Source of the DNA: Streptosporangium becharense
Lineage (GTDB): Bacteria > Actinomycetota > Actinomycetes > Streptosporangiales > Streptosporangiaceae
DNA length: 64,000 nt
Direction: 5' to 3'
NCBI RefSeq assembly: GCF_014204985.1
Contig: NZ_JACHMP010000001.1
Coordinates: 5,890,001-5,954,000 of the forward strand
Part shown: one piece after another, positions 36,375 through 48,248 of the stretch
How positions within the stretch are numbered: position 1 is the stretch's first letter
Layout: the number at the start of each line of letters is the position of its first letter
Translations under genes and position numbers: made by a program
Notes under the pieces: model-generated
What the model was told of the DNA's origin: nothing
What the model saw: the letters and a program-made list of their open reading frames with translations, nothing else
Databases searched by the model: none

Positions 36375-37949
36375 CTACACCGGAGGCTCGTCGGGAATGT
36401 CCGCGATGTCGTCGAGGGCGATGGCGAGTTCCTCCGGGTCGTCGCCGATCCGCTCGATGATCTCGATCAGCACGTGCAGCACGTCGTGCCGGTCGTGGCC
36501 GAGGTCCAGCAGCCGTTGTGCGGCCTCCCACAGCTGCGGCGGGTCGCCGTCCCAGAGCCGCCCGGCGATCTCCCCGTGCCAGGCCAGGTGCTCGTCGTAG
36601 TCGGGCCGCCTGAGCTCGTGGCCGTGGTCGATGCCCAGCAGGATCCGCCGGTCGGCGTCGTCGGCCGGGTCGAGCAGGTCGAGGTTGATCTCGCCGTGCG
36701 TGCCCTCCAGGAAGGGGAACGCGAACACCCGCCTGGCCAGCGCCGACAGGTCGCCGTCCGGCAGCAGCCGGTCGAGCAGGACGCGGTCGATCCCGAAGGA
36801 CGTCGGGTCGCGGTACGCCTCGGCGAACTTGCCCGTCGCCTCCCAGATCGCGTCGAGCGTGGCGCGCAGCCCCTCCTCCGGCAACCCGGTCCGGCCCGCG
36901 GCGAAGCGCGCCCAGGCACCCAGCACGTGCGGCACGGCCTCCTGCTCGGCGGTGGTGAGCATCACCTTGCGCGGCAGCCAGTCGAGGAGGAACGTCTCGC
37001 ACTTGGTCGGACTTACCCGCAGCGGGCGGCCGAAATCCTGGTCACACCCGTAGTCGATGATGTGGTCGGCGCAGCGGGAGGCGGCCGACGGGTCCGACAG
37101 GTGCTCGGCCGCGTCCGAGGCGAGGAACTCGGCGGCCAGCATCGCCCGGCGGTCGCGGCTGTAGGGGGCCTCGCTGTGCAACGGGGCGGGGCGTTTGCGG
37201 CCGGGGGGCAACGCCTTGATCCGGGCCCTGGCGAAGGCGTGGTAGGCGCTGTAACTGTCGCTGACCGGGGCCGCGGTCCGGCGGTGGCCGTACTCCACGG
37301 TGGCCTTCATCGCCGACTCCAGCAACGCCCTGGCCTGCTGCGGCTCGATCTCGCCGAACATGAGCATCCGGTTGCCCTCGGCCTCGGCCCTGACCTGCTC
37401 CAGCAGCTTGTCGACGTGCGAGGAGACCCAGGCGTCGCGGGCGATGCCCCGCATGTTGTAGTCGACGATCACGACCAGGGCGTGACGGTCCTCGCCGCCG
37501 CCGGAACCCCGGTAGGCGAAGGTGCACACCACGGTGTCCTGGTCGCCGTAGGCGTCACGGGAGACGTAGCAGCCGGTCGGCTTGACCGCGCCCAGGCGCT
37601 CCGCCCACAGGGGCCTGGCCACGCCGCGCTCCATCAGGGCCAGCGCCGCCCCCTCCGCCTTGGCGGCCTGGCGGGCGGTGCCCAGGTAGGCCAGCGCGAT
37701 CAGCAGGGTGAGCGCCGCGGGGGAGCCCGCCTTGGCCGCGTAGTCGACCAGGCCTTCGCCGAGGACCTGCTCGGCGTCCCCGCGCCGCAGGCGGCGCCCC
37801 CACCAGGCCCCGACCATGTCGGAGACCATGAGCTCGGCGTCGAGGGGGCTGCGCACGGCCAGCAGCTCGCGGGCGGCGACCAGCATCTCGGAGAAGACCG
37901 CGTCGGGAGACTGGCTCTCCCGGGGGTCTCGACGATATCGCCGGGTCAC
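36375..37949 (-). CDS. Conserved-looking actinobacterial protein of unknown function
   Basis: 524 residues from GTG 37949. I do not recognise a named domain. The protein is mostly helical and rich in acidic and aromatic residues. Notable features are a central region with VVIVDYNMRGIARDAWVSSHVDKL, C-x-D-Q-D-F-G-R-P-L-R-VSPTKCE, and a C-terminal DHGHELRRPDYDEHLAWHGEIAGRLW. There is no membrane helix or signal peptide. Its stop is seven bases from the pxpA start on the same strand, so it may lead the 5-oxoprolinase operon, although a functional link is not shown. Third-position G/C and length support a real gene. Confidence 0.7.
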   Translation of the reverse strand: MTRRYRRDPRESQSPDAVFSEMLVAARELLAVRSPLDAELMVSDMVGAWWGRRLRRGDAEQVLGEGLVDYAAKAGSPAALTLLIALAYLGTARQAAKAEGAALALMERGVARPLWAERLGAVKPTGCYVSRDAYGDQDTVVCTFAYRGSGGGEDRHALVVIVDYNMRGIARDAWVSSHVDKLLEQVRAEAEGNRMLMFGEIEPQQARALLESAMKATVEYGHRRTAAPVSDSYSAYHAFARARIKALPPGRKRPAPLHSEAPYSRDRRAMLAAEFLASDAAEHLSDPSAASRCADHIIDYGCDQDFGRPLRVSPTKCETFLLDWLPRKVMLTTAEQEAVPHVLGAWARFAAGRTGLPEEGLRATLDAIWEATGKFAEAYRDPTSFGIDRVLLDRLLPDGDLSALARRVFAFPFLEGTHGEINLDLLDPADDADRRILLGIDHGHELRRPDYDEHLAWHGEIAGRLWDGDPPQLWEAAQRLLDLGHDRHDVLHVLIEIIERIGDDPEELAIALDDIADIPDEPPV

Positions 37950-38098
37950 GCGGTCTCAGCCTCCCCGGGCCGATGCGTGAGCCCGCCGCGGCCGGTTCCG
38001 GCGCGCTGATTGGCCCGCTCGCTTCGCTCGCTCACGCCCCAACCTTCTCGCATTCCCGGGCCAAACGGTGCGCGGAAGACGGCCGGGTGTTCCCGATG

Positions 38099-38344
38099 TT
38101 ACCGGGGACCCCGGGGCGGCGGCGCGGAGTTCACCAGGGCGAGCAGGTGCTCGCGGGCGACACGCTCGACGACCTCGGGCGTCGCCTCGATGCCGAGGTG
38201 CTCGGCACAGGCCCACACCTCCGTGACGCATCTGTCCACGGTGTCGACCGAGACGGTCAGGAACTCATCGGCCAGGCGAGCGCTCACGGGCTCGTGGAAC
38301 GACGTCGGCGTGCCGGTGAGCCGGCTGGTGGCGAGAGTCGGCAT
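38099..38344 (-). CDS. Small helical protein of unknown function
   Basis: 81 residues from ATG 38344, with GGAGGA ten bases upstream. The central part (SVDTVDRCVTEVWACAEHLG, then TPEVVERVAREHLLAL) forms two amphipathic helices. There is no Cys pair, signal peptide or membrane helix. An alternative ATG at 38413 would add 23 residues but has a poor ribosome site. I recognise no family; the amphipathic pattern suggests a dimer or an interaction partner. Confidence 0.55.
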   Translation of the reverse strand: MPTLATSRLTGTPTSFHEPVSARLADEFLTVSVDTVDRCVTEVWACAEHLGIEATPEVVERVAREHLLALVNSAPPPRGPR

Positions 38345-38413
38345 GGATGTCGCATTCCTCCGGTCTATCCGGGGGGCATTCCCCGGGTGGTCGGCGGGGA
38401 TGTGCGTTTTCAT

Positions 38414-38885
38414 TTCACAACTTATCTCGTGAGTGTCAACCCTCGAGCTTGTGATATGGAAAGCTGATCCCGTGTCTTGACTGAAATCTTCAACTCGGGG
38501 GTCGGCGGGTGTGGTCGAGGGGGAGACCCGGCGGGTGGCGGAGTCGCACCCCGATCCCGTCCGCGGCCCCGGTGAGGGCGAGGTGCGCGGTTGCCCGGAC
38601 GGTCCGGCCCGATCCTGCTAGGGTCCTGGCCGCGAACGTTCGAAGGCGCCACGCCGGTCGGCGCTCGCGCGGGCCGGTTCGGGCGGACGCCGTGCGGATT
38701 ACGGCCGCAGGACCGGGGATGTTCGTGGGACGGGCGGACCGCATCCTGGGCGGGGCTTCCGTCCGTGCCCGCCCATCGCCGATGATGTACTGCAGGATCC
38801 GGTCCCCCGGAGCCGCGTTACGCCAATTCGCAAGTTTGGAGATGTGCCTCGTGGGAGACCCTGGCACGCGACGGAGGTGCCGACA
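38414..38885. other. Divergent intergenic region before the phosphatase gene
   Basis: 472 bases between the small protein gene and the PAS-PP2C gene. It is A/T-rich at 38405-38480, where a minus-strand TTGACA (complement of 38434-38439) could serve the small gene. TAGGGT at 38619-38624 and the palindrome CGAACGTTCG at 38633-38642 lie nearer the phosphatase gene. No gene was recognised. Confidence 0.45.
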
Positions 38886-40979
38886 GTGAGCGCCGAAACC
38901 TCCGTGCCCCGTCCCCGGGAGTCGGGTGTGGACATCTCAGACTCCGGCCTGTTGCAGGGCCTGCTGTCGCAGTCGCCGTTCGCCTTCGCGTTCTTCGACC
39001 CCGCCGGTCGTTTCCAGCGGGTCGACGACGTCTTCGCCGGCCTGGTCGGCCTGCCCGCCGAGCAGCTGACGGGCCGGGCGCCCGGCGAGGTGCTCTCCGC
39101 CGATCTCACCGCGCTCATCGAGAGCTGCGTCCGCGGCCTCGCCGAGGAGACCGAGATCGAGGGCGACCAGCGGATCCGCGTGCGCACCGAGGACGGCCGG
39201 ACCCGCCACTGGTCGCTGACGTTCTCCCCGGTCCGCGACGACGACAACACCCTGCGCGCGATCTGCCTGATCGGGGTCGACGTCACCGAGAGCAAGCAGA
39301 TCGAGGAGGACCTGCGGCGCAGCGAGGAGCGTTACCGCTCGCTGGTCGAGGCGCAGTCCCAGCTCGTGTGGATCACCGCACCCAACGGCGCCGTCGTCGA
39401 GGACGCGCCGCAGTGGCGGGCCATCACCGGCCAGGGGCTGGAGGAGTATCTCGCCCACGGCTGGCTGGAGGCCGTCCACCCGGACGACCGCCCGCACACC
39501 GAGGAGGCCTGGCGCGAGGCCCTGCGCGGCCGGACGATGTTCGAGTGGAACTACCGGGTCCGCACCCGGGCCAGCGGTTATCGCCATTTCGAGGTGCGCG
39601 CCGTGCCGATCATCCGGCACGGGCGGGTGGTGGAGTGGGTGGGCGCCAACACCGACGTCACCCCGCAGCGCGAGGCCGAGGAGATGCGCGGCCGCCTGAC
39701 CGACCAGCTCGGCGCGGCTGCCCTGCGCACCGCCCGCCTGCAGGGCGCCACCGCGATGCTCGCCGAGGCGCTCACGGTCGAGCAGGTCGTCCAGGTGATC
39801 ATTGACGTGGGCCGCACGGCGCTGGCCGCGGACCGGTCGGCCGTGGCGCTGCTCGACGTCGACCGGGCCGCGCTCAAACTCGTCAACAACGGCGGGATCC
39901 CCGACGTCCCCGGCGCACCCGGGGAGGAGATCCCGCTGTCGCACTCCAGCGTGATGACCATGGCCGTCAACAGCCGGCGCCCGGTCTTCGCCGAATCGCC
40001 GGAGAGCCTGCGCTCCCAGCTGGTCGACGCCGGAGGCGACGAAGGGAGCATCGCCGGTTTCCTCGCCCACAGCGACGAGCGGGCCTGGGTGGGCCTGCCG
40101 CTGCTGGCCGCCGGGCGCGCGCTCGGCGCGCTGCGCTTCTCCTTCACCCGGCCGCAGAAGATCTCCCAAGAAGACGGGGTGTTCCTGGAGGCGCTCGCCG
40201 GGCAGTGCGCTCTCGCCGTGGAGCGGGCCACGCTGTTCGAGCGTGAGCACCGCACCGCCGAGACGCTCCAGCGCAGCCTGCTCCCCGACCGCCTGCCGGT
40301 GGTCCGCGGCCTGGTGCTCGCCCAGCGGTTCCGCTCCGGCAGCCGTCACGTGCAGGTCGGCGGCGACTGGTACGACGCCTTCGTGCTCCAGGACGGCCGG
40401 GTCGCAGCGGTGGTCGGCGACGTCATGGGCAAGGGTGTCAAGGCCGCGGCCGGGATGGGCCGCATCCGCAACGCCATGCGGGCCCTGGCGCTGACGAACC
40501 CGCCTCCCGCGGCGGTCCTCAGCGGTCTCGACCGGGTCTTCGAGGCCACCGAGGAGGAGGAGCAGGTCACGACTCTGGCCTACATGGTGGTCGAGCCCGG
40601 CACCGGTGAGGGCACGCTGGCGCTCGCGGGCCACCCGCCGCCGCTGCTGGTCTCGCCGCAGGGCGTTCCGCTGCTGGTGGAGGGCGAGCCGGGCACCCCG
40701 CTCGGCTGGCCGACCAGCCGCAGGCAGTTCAGGTTCTGCGTCCCGCCGGGCCACACAGCCGTGCTGTACTCGGACGGTCTGGTGGAGAACCGGAAGCGCG
40801 GGCTGGACGCCGGACTCGCGGATCTTTGCTCTGTTGTGACCGAAGCGCCACCTGAGGTGGTGGCAAGTCCGCATATGTTGCTAGATTTTCTGGTAGACCG
40901 CATGCTGTCTGGATATGAGCAGGACGACGACGTCACAGTGCTCGCGATTCACGTGCCCGCCACCACGAAGAGTGACTGA
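38886..40979 (+). CDS. PAS-PAS-GAF-PP2C (SpoIIE-type) serine phosphatase
   Basis: 697 residues. Two PAS domains (about 18-135 and 145-265) are followed by a GAF domain (about 285-440) and an SpoIIE/RsbU-type PP2C phosphatase domain. The PP2C part shows LQRSLLPDRLP, VGGDWYDAF (metal-binding Asp), VGDVMGKGV, AGHPPPLL and YSDGLVE. The final QDDDVTVLAI contains the last metal Asp. Such proteins dephosphorylate anti-sigma-factor antagonists in partner-switching stress pathways, with PAS/GAF sensing an unknown signal. No antagonist or anti-sigma gene is adjacent. GTG 38886 is preceded by GGAGG eight bases before. Confidence 0.92.
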   Translation: MSAETSVPRPRESGVDISDSGLLQGLLSQSPFAFAFFDPAGRFQRVDDVFAGLVGLPAEQLTGRAPGEVLSADLTALIESCVRGLAEETEIEGDQRIRVRTEDGRTRHWSLTFSPVRDDDNTLRAICLIGVDVTESKQIEEDLRRSEERYRSLVEAQSQLVWITAPNGAVVEDAPQWRAITGQGLEEYLAHGWLEAVHPDDRPHTEEAWREALRGRTMFEWNYRVRTRASGYRHFEVRAVPIIRHGRVVEWVGANTDVTPQREAEEMRGRLTDQLGAAALRTARLQGATAMLAEALTVEQVVQVIIDVGRTALAADRSAVALLDVDRAALKLVNNGGIPDVPGAPGEEIPLSHSSVMTMAVNSRRPVFAESPESLRSQLVDAGGDEGSIAGFLAHSDERAWVGLPLLAAGRALGALRFSFTRPQKISQEDGVFLEALAGQCALAVERATLFEREHRTAETLQRSLLPDRLPVVRGLVLAQRFRSGSRHVQVGGDWYDAFVLQDGRVAAVVGDVMGKGVKAAAGMGRIRNAMRALALTNPPPAAVLSGLDRVFEATEEEEQVTTLAYMVVEPGTGEGTLALAGHPPPLLVSPQGVPLLVEGEPGTPLGWPTSRRQFRFCVPPGHTAVLYSDGLVENRKRGLDAGLADLCSVVTEAPPEVVASPHMLLDFLVDRMLSGYEQDDDVTVLAIHVPATTKSD

Positions 40980-41221
40980 ATGAAACAGTCATAACGGTTG
41001 CTTTCGGGTATCGGTGCCTCGCTTCCGTACGCACTACTCTCTTGGTCGGCCTAGGGTGGAGGGCAACCGCCAGGAGGCGGCCGTATGGATCACGGTGTCA
41101 TGTCACAATGCTGGGCAGGTACGTCGCGGTCCGCGCGGCCTCGCTAATCACAACTAGAGGTAACCGCCCCTAGTTGGGCATCTGGGTCCATTCTCGTCAC
41201 GCTTTCCTTCGAGAGGTGTTC

Positions 41222-42877
41222 GTGTCGCCTGCAAGTTCGACTCGCTCGAAGCCATCCGAGCTGAACGAGCCCGTCATTCAGCAGCTGATGGAGCGGGGAC
41301 GCTCGCAGGGGTTCCTCGAGTCCGAGGATGTCCGCAAGGCCGTCGAGGAAGCGGACATTCCGATGGCGCAGGTCGCTGGGATCCTGCGTAGCCTCAGCAA
41401 AGAGGGCATCACCGTACGGCTGACCGCTGAGGACTCCGCGGCCCCGAAGAAGTCCCGCACTTCTGCCAAGCGCCGCACCACCCCCGCCGCTCCCGCCACC
41501 GTCAGGAAGACCAAGACCGCCGCCGCGGCCAAGGAACAGCCGGAGACCGTCACCGCGGTCGTCGGCGGGTCCGAGCCGCAGCCCGCCGCGAAGAAGCCGG
41601 CACCCGCCGCGGGCAAGCCGGCCGCTCCGGCGAAGAAGGCCGCACCGGCCGCCAAGAAGCCGGTCCCCGCCCCGCCGAAGAAGGCCGGGCCGGAGGCCGC
41701 CGCACCCGTTCCCGCCGCCGAGCCCAAGCCGAAGTCGGCCGTCGCCGCCGAGGACGACGAGGACATCGACCTTGAGGACGTCGAGATCGAGGACTTCGAT
41801 CTGGAATCCGTCGAGGTCGACGTCGAGGTCGAGGTGGAGCCCGACGCCGAGATCGAGGTCGAGGAGGAGCCCAAGGCCGAGGCCGTCGAGGTCAACGAGG
41901 ACGAGGTCCTGATCCTTTCCGACGACGACGACGACGCTCCGGTGCCGCAGGTCGCCGCCGCGGGCGCCACCGCCGACCCGGTCAAGGACTACCTCAAGCA
42001 GATCGGAAAGGTCCCCCTGCTCAACGCCGAGCAGGAGGTCGAGCTGGCCAAGCGCATCGAGGCCGGTCTGTTCGCCGAGGAACAGCTCGGTGCCGACGGT
42101 GAGAGACTCCCGGTCGACGTCCGCGCCGAGCTGGAGTGGATCGCCGAAGACGGGCGCCGGGCCAAGAACCACCTGCTGGAGGCCAACCTCCGCCTCGTGG
42201 TCTCGCTGGCCAAGCGTTACACCGGCCGCGGCATGCTCTTCCTGGACCTCATCCAGGAGGGCAACCTCGGTCTGATCCGCGCGGTGGAGAAGTTCGACTA
42301 CACCAAGGGCTACAAGTTCTCCACCTACGCCACGTGGTGGATCCGGCAGGCGATCACCCGCGCCATGGCCGACCAGGCGCGGACCATCCGCATCCCGGTC
42401 CACATGGTCGAAGTGATCAACAAGCTGGCCCGTGTCCAGCGCCAGATGCTCCAGGACCTGGGCCGCGAGCCCACCCCGGAGGAGCTGGCCCGCGAGCTCG
42501 ACATGACCCCCGAGAAGGTCGTCGAGGTCCAGAAGTACGGCCGCGAGCCGATCTCCCTGCACACCCCCCTGGGTGAGGAGGGCGACAGCGAGTTCGGTGA
42601 CCTCATCGAAGACTCCGAGGCGATCGTTCCCGCCGACGCGGTCAGCTTCACGCTCCTGCAGGAGCAGCTCCACTCGGTGCTGGACACTCTGTCCGAGCGT
42701 GAGGCGGGTGTGGTCTCCATGCGTTTCGGCCTGACCGACGGCCAGCCGAAGACTCTGGACGAGATCGGCAAGGTCTACGGGGTGACGCGTGAGCGCATCC
42801 GGCAGATCGAGTCCAAGACCATGTCCAAGCTCCGTCACCCCTCCCGCTCGCAGGTCCTGCGCGACTACCTCGACTGA
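41222..42877 (+). CDS. rpoD: Principal RNA polymerase sigma factor (RpoD/HrdB type)
   Basis: 551 residues. The N terminus (about 1-60) resembles region 1.1. An Ala/Lys/Pro-rich and then strongly acidic stretch (about residues 75-235) is typical of actinobacterial vegetative sigma factors. Regions 1.2 to 4 follow: [53 protein letters not shown], and the region 4 helix-turn-helix [21 protein letters not shown]. It directs core polymerase to housekeeping promoters. GTG 41222 follows GAGAGG. The position between a stress phosphatase gene and parE matches other actinobacteria. A hairpin terminator follows. Confidence 0.96.
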   Translation: MSPASSTRSKPSELNEPVIQQLMERGRSQGFLESEDVRKAVEEADIPMAQVAGILRSLSKEGITVRLTAEDSAAPKKSRTSAKRRTTPAAPATVRKTKTAAAAKEQPETVTAVVGGSEPQPAAKKPAPAAGKPAAPAKKAAPAAKKPVPAPPKKAGPEAAAPVPAAEPKPKSAVAAEDDEDIDLEDVEIEDFDLESVEVDVEVEVEPDAEIEVEEEPKAEAVEVNEDEVLILSDDDDDAPVPQVAAAGATADPVKDYLKQIGKVPLLNAEQEVELAKRIEAGLFAEEQLGADGERLPVDVRAELEWIAEDGRRAKNHLLEANLRLVVSLAKRYTGRGMLFLDLIQEGNLGLIRAVEKFDYTKGYKFSTYATWWIRQAITRAMADQARTIRIPVHMVEVINKLARVQRQMLQDLGREPTPEELARELDMTPEKVVEVQKYGREPISLHTPLGEEGDSEFGDLIEDSEAIVPADAVSFTLLQEQLHSVLDTLSEREAGVVSMRFGLTDGQPKTLDEIGKVYGVTRERIRQIESKTMSKLRHPSRSQVLRDYLD

Positions 42878-42882
42878 TTCCC

Positions 42883-42922
42883 CGCCGGAGGGCCCCACCC
42901 ATCGGGCGAGGGTCCTCCGGCG
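42883..42922 (+). terminator. rpoD terminator hairpin
   Basis: A 12-bp stem (42883-42894 with 42911-42922, one G-U pair) closing a 16-base loop, six bases after the stop codon, with no T-tract. Confidence 0.65.
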
Positions 42923-43028
42923 GCGTTGACACGGTCGCGGCAGTTCGGGCCCGGCGGGTGGCCGGGTCGAGCGGTCCAGGTCCGCTCCGGCGGCCGGACA
43001 CCACCGAATCCGGAACATGTGACAAAAA

Positions 43029-43769
43029 TCACGCCTCGATATTCAGGGTCCACGGTTTCCCGTCGCGAGGACGATCACCCAGAGTGACGATATGGCCGTG
43101 GTCGGCCAGGACCTTGAGGAGTTCCTCGGGGCTCCGCGGGTTCGCGCCGCTCTCCAGCAGGCGACGGGCGACCGTGCCACGGGTGGCTTTGGCCATGTGG
43201 CTGACCACCTTGCCGTCTTTGAGCACGCGCACGGCCACGGCTCGGACGCCGGGCCGCCAGGCCGCGCCGTAGGTGCCCGAGCGCAGGTCGACCACCAGGC
43301 CCGGTTCGGCGTCCAGCACCGATGTGACGGACCTTCGCCAGAAGACGCCCAGCCCGCCCAGCGGCGGCAACCGCACCGCCATCGACAGCCGGTACGGCGG
43401 CACGCGGTCGGTGATGCGGAGCAGGCCCCACAGCCCCGAGAAGATCACCAGGCTCTCCGCCGCCCGTGCGGCGGCCTCAGCCGGCAGCGAGGACAGGCCG
43501 AGGTTGTGGTAGAGCACGCCCGTGTAGAGCTCGCCGGCCGGCAGGGTGGGTGCCGCCCGCAGGACGCGGTTCCTGTCGATCTCGCCGAGCTGCCCCGGCG
43601 ACAGTCCGAGCACCGCCTGCGCGCCGGGGCCTTCACAGAGCGCGCCGAGTGCGGTGAGGACGGCCTCCCGGGACGGATTCAGGGACGGGAAGCTCAGGCG
43701 GGTCAGATCGAGAGCAGGGCCGTCACCCCGCGCGGCCTTTCCCTCGGATGGGGGCAGCAGAATCAGCAC
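43029..43769 (-). CDS. yaaA: YaaA-family peroxide stress protein
   Basis: 246 residues, DUF328/YaaA family. The N terminus LILLPPSEGKA is the conserved opening. The family pattern recurs at LYTGVLYHNLGL, IFSGLWGLLR, DRVPPYRLSM, VVDLRSGTYGAAW and HMAKATRGTVARRLL. In E. coli YaaA lowers intracellular free iron during hydrogen peroxide stress and binds DNA with bent structures. GTG 43769 leads straight into the family start. The divergent GNAT gene begins 46 bases away. Confidence 0.9.
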   Translation of the reverse strand: MLILLPPSEGKAARGDGPALDLTRLSFPSLNPSREAVLTALGALCEGPGAQAVLGLSPGQLGEIDRNRVLRAAPTLPAGELYTGVLYHNLGLSSLPAEAAARAAESLVIFSGLWGLLRITDRVPPYRLSMAVRLPPLGGLGVFWRRSVTSVLDAEPGLVVDLRSGTYGAAWRPGVRAVAVRVLKDGKVVSHMAKATRGTVARRLLESGANPRSPEELLKVLADHGHIVTLGDRPRDGKPWTLNIEA

Positions 43770-43815
43770 AGTCGCCGAGCGTAGTGCGGCGACCGGAGAT
43801 TAAGGATTCTTGAAC

Positions 43816-44529
43816 ATGGCGAACGAGGTCTTCGACCGGCTCGTCGACCGGGCGTGGCCGGCGATCGAGCGGGTGGACGCCGGGGGCTGGTCCCTGCGCG
43901 CCGCAGCCGGGGTGACCAAGCGGGCCAACTCCGTGCTTCCGCTGGGCGAGCGTGCGGACCTGGCGGCGGCCATCGGTGAGGCCGAGGAGTTCTACGCCGA
44001 CCGGGGTCTGCCATGCGTCTTCTCCGTCGGCGGCGGCGCCCCGTCCGGCCTGGACGCGGCGCTGGAGGCGCGGGGCTACCGCGTGGTCGACCCCACGCTG
44101 GTGATGACGGCCCCGCTGGACCACGGTACGGCGGCGGAGGACGAGGGTGTCGAGCTCGCTGAGGCCCCCTCCCAGGCATGGCTCGACGCCTGGTGGAGCG
44201 TGGACGGCAGGTTCGGCGACGACGGCCTGGCGACCGCGGCGCGGATCCTCACCGGCGTGCCCGCCACGTACGCCTCGCTCGACGGGCAGGCCGTCGGGCG
44301 GGGTGTGGTGCAGGGTGAGTGGTTCGGTGTCTACTGCATGGCCGTCGTTCCGCACGCGCGGCGCTCCGGCCTCGGTGGGAGGGTTCTGCGTGCCCTGCTC
44401 TCACATGCGCGCAGGCAGGGCACGCGACGGGCATATATGGTCGTGGTGGAGTCGAACGCTGTGGCCAGGTCGCTCTACGAGCGACAGGGTTTCGCCGTCG
44501 CGGGCCGCTATCACTACCGGGTCCGGTGA
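43816..44529 (+). CDS. GNAT-family N-acetyltransferase
   Basis: 237 residues. The acetyl-CoA-binding motif A is seen late in the protein: VYCMAVVPHARRSGLGGRVLRALL, with R-x-x-G-x-G-G. The terminal Y-E-R-Q-G-F follows (SLYERQGFAVAGRYHYR). The N-terminal half is a second, degenerate GNAT-like or linker region that begins after ANEVFDRLVDRAWPA. The acceptor substrate is unknown. ATG 43816 is nine bases past AAGGA; TTG 43810 is possible but too close to it. No operon partner is evident. Confidence 0.8.
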   Translation: MANEVFDRLVDRAWPAIERVDAGGWSLRAAAGVTKRANSVLPLGERADLAAAIGEAEEFYADRGLPCVFSVGGGAPSGLDAALEARGYRVVDPTLVMTAPLDHGTAAEDEGVELAEAPSQAWLDAWWSVDGRFGDDGLATAARILTGVPATYASLDGQAVGRGVVQGEWFGVYCMAVVPHARRSGLGGRVLRALLSHARRQGTRRAYMVVVESNAVARSLYERQGFAVAGRYHYRVR

Positions 44530-44542
44530 CCCCACCGTCGGG

Positions 44543-44773
44543 TTACCTTTCGTCGTTGCGGGCGCTCGCAGGGGTGTCGCTGAGACGTGCCGACTCGTCC
44601 TGGATGTGGGCACCCTTGTCTCTCAGCACGGCCACGTGCTGCCGCCCGTGGTGGGCGCAGAACAGCAGCTCCCCACCGACGGGCAGGGTCGCGCGGATGT
44701 AGGCCTGGGCGCCGCACCGGTCACAGCGGTCCGCGGGCGTCAGCTGCTTGGCGGGGGCGAGGGTTCCAGTCAC
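44543..44773 (-). CDS. Small zinc-binding protein (DUF7455-like)
   Basis: 76 residues with CDRCGAQAYIR, a second strand and CAHHGRQH, giving C-x2-C...C-x2-H for one zinc ion, followed by a charged tail. The pattern matches a small family common in actinobacteria beside topoisomerase genes (recognised from memory, not searched). The role is unknown. GTG 44773 is at the conserved N terminus. It converges with the GNAT gene, whose stop lies 13 bases away. The 234-base gap to parE is divergent and should hold both promoters. Confidence 0.75.
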   Translation of the reverse strand: MTGTLAPAKQLTPADRCDRCGAQAYIRATLPVGGELLFCAHHGRQHVAVLRDKGAHIQDESARLSDTPASARNDER

Positions 44774-45007
44774 GTATCGCCTTTCAGGTCATCCCCTGAG
44801 GTAGAGGATCTGGCGTCAGTCACTTGAGAGAACATCTAACCCGATTCGAACGTTCCCAACCGACCCCCTGCTACGCCCAGAGCGGAAAGTGGCCGAAAGT
44901 AACGATCAAGCTGTCAGAGGTAACGCTGATGTCCACCGATGGCAAGCTGGTACCCGCCGCAGCGGGAAGGACGGTAAGCTGCGCACACGTGTTCGATAGG
45001 AGTGGGA

Positions 45008-47086
<2,079 letters not shown>

Positions 47087-47087
47087 C

Positions 47088-47112
47088 GGCGCCCGGCCGC
47101 CCGCCGGGCGCC
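47088..47112 (+). terminator. parE terminator hairpin
   Basis: A perfect 10-bp stem (GGCGCCCGGC / GCCGGGCGCC) with a 5-base loop, starting one base after the parE stop codon; no T-tract. A second, weaker inverted repeat (47188-47194 with 47210-47216) lies in the same gap. Confidence 0.7.
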
Positions 47113-47269
47113 GGAGGCGCCGGAGCGGCCGACCCGGGGGCGGGCAACCGTTCTCGGCGCCGGAGCCGTTCACTCCGAGCATCGGATCCGCCCGCTCCGA
47201 GCCCCGGGGCGGGCGGTCCTGGCGCCGGAGCGTCGCGGCTGTGGCCCGCGAGGCGCCCCGGCGCGGATC

Positions 47270-47764
47270 TCACAGCTCGATCGGGATCAGTTTCCCGGTC
47301 CGCACGTCGTAGATGACGCCGCCGACCGGCATGCCCGCCGGAAGGAACGGGCTGGTAGTGATCTTGGTGAGGTCGTGGCGCAGCGCCGCACCCTGATCGG
47401 GGACGGTGTGGAAGTCCAGGCTGCGGGTGTCGACCCCGCGTTCGGCGGCGATCGCGTGCACGTCGTCGTCGGTCACCTTGGTCATGCCGCAGTCCGTGTG
47501 CGGCATGACCAGCACCCGCTCGACTCCCAGCAGATAGACCGCCAGTACGAGCGTACGCAGTACGTCGTCGGTGACCCTGGCGCCGGCGTTGCGCAGGATC
47601 TTGGCGTCTCCAGGCTTTAGGTCGAAGACACCCAGGGGGTCGATCCGTGAGTCCATGCAGGTGACCACGGCGAGGCCACGCGCGGCTCTGCCGGTCAGCT
47701 CGGCGTCCGAGAACGTGGCGGAGAACTCCTCGTTGGCGGACAGCAGGTCGTCGAATGCGGTCAC
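47270..47764 (-). CDS. Beta-class carbonic anhydrase
   Basis: 164 residues, typical of the small beta-carbonic anhydrases such as mycobacterial Rv1284. The zinc ligands appear in CMDSRIDP (first Cys and the Asp-Arg dyad) and PHTDCGM (His and second Cys). The enzyme interconverts CO2 and bicarbonate in the cytoplasm. GTG 47764 follows GAGGGG and places the family N terminus correctly (AFDDLLSANEEFS). The upstream frame would add twelve residues not expected in the family. Confidence 0.9.
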   Translation of the reverse strand: MTAFDDLLSANEEFSATFSDAELTGRAARGLAVVTCMDSRIDPLGVFDLKPGDAKILRNAGARVTDDVLRTLVLAVYLLGVERVLVMPHTDCGMTKVTDDDVHAIAAERGVDTRSLDFHTVPDQGAALRHDLTKITTSPFLPAGMPVGGVIYDVRTGKLIPIEL

Positions 47765-47930
47765 GTCAAGTCCCCTCAGTCGGTGGAATCGGCGGCTCAA
47801 TCATGCTTCATGCCCGTTTCGCGAAGGTTTCGGGGTCCTTGTTGCGCGGCGACCCGGTGAAGATCCCACAACCGTCCATCACGATGCGTGATGATGTCGT
47901 GACGTAAGGTGTGGAAGTGTGGGGAGGGTC

Positions 47931-48248
47931 ATGAGCAGGAGTGAGTCGCTGGCCGAATACCTCCGCGACCAGGGCAGGTGGAAGCTCGACCGGGTCGAGG
48001 CGAGAGACGGGGGACGCAACGCGCGCTCCGCGCTGGCCCTGCTCGACGCGGCCGTCTACACGCGGGCGTTGGAGGAGGACGACCCGGTGCTGCTCGCTCT
48101 CGTCGAGGCCGGCTGTTTCGGCCCGTACGGGCGCGACGGGTTTCGGCCGACGAGTGAGGTGGCCATGGTCGTCCGTTTCTGGGAGGCGGGAGAGCCCCGG
48201 CAACTCCTGGCGTCGATCCGGTTCGCGCTCCAGGAGGCTCCGGCGTGA
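47931..48248 (+). CDS. Small conserved-looking protein of unknown function
   Basis: 105 residues from ATG 47931, preceded by GGGGAGG (47921-47927). The sequence is mixed alpha/beta with SLAEYLRDQGRWKLDRV, ARSALALLDAAVYTRALEEDDPVLLALVEAGCF and VVRFWEAGEPRQLL. No membrane segment or motif of a named family was recognised. Ribosome site and codon pattern support a real gene. Confidence 0.6.
   Translation: MSRSESLAEYLRDQGRWKLDRVEARDGGRNARSALALLDAAVYTRALEEDDPVLLALVEAGCFGPYGRDGFRPTSEVAMVVRFWEAGEPRQLLASIRFALQEAPA

Noticed and set aside
44848..44855. GAACGTTC palindrome upstream of parE, and the same core at 38634-38641, as SOS boxes
   Set aside because: LexA operators need four bases between the GAAC and GTTC halves; here there is none.
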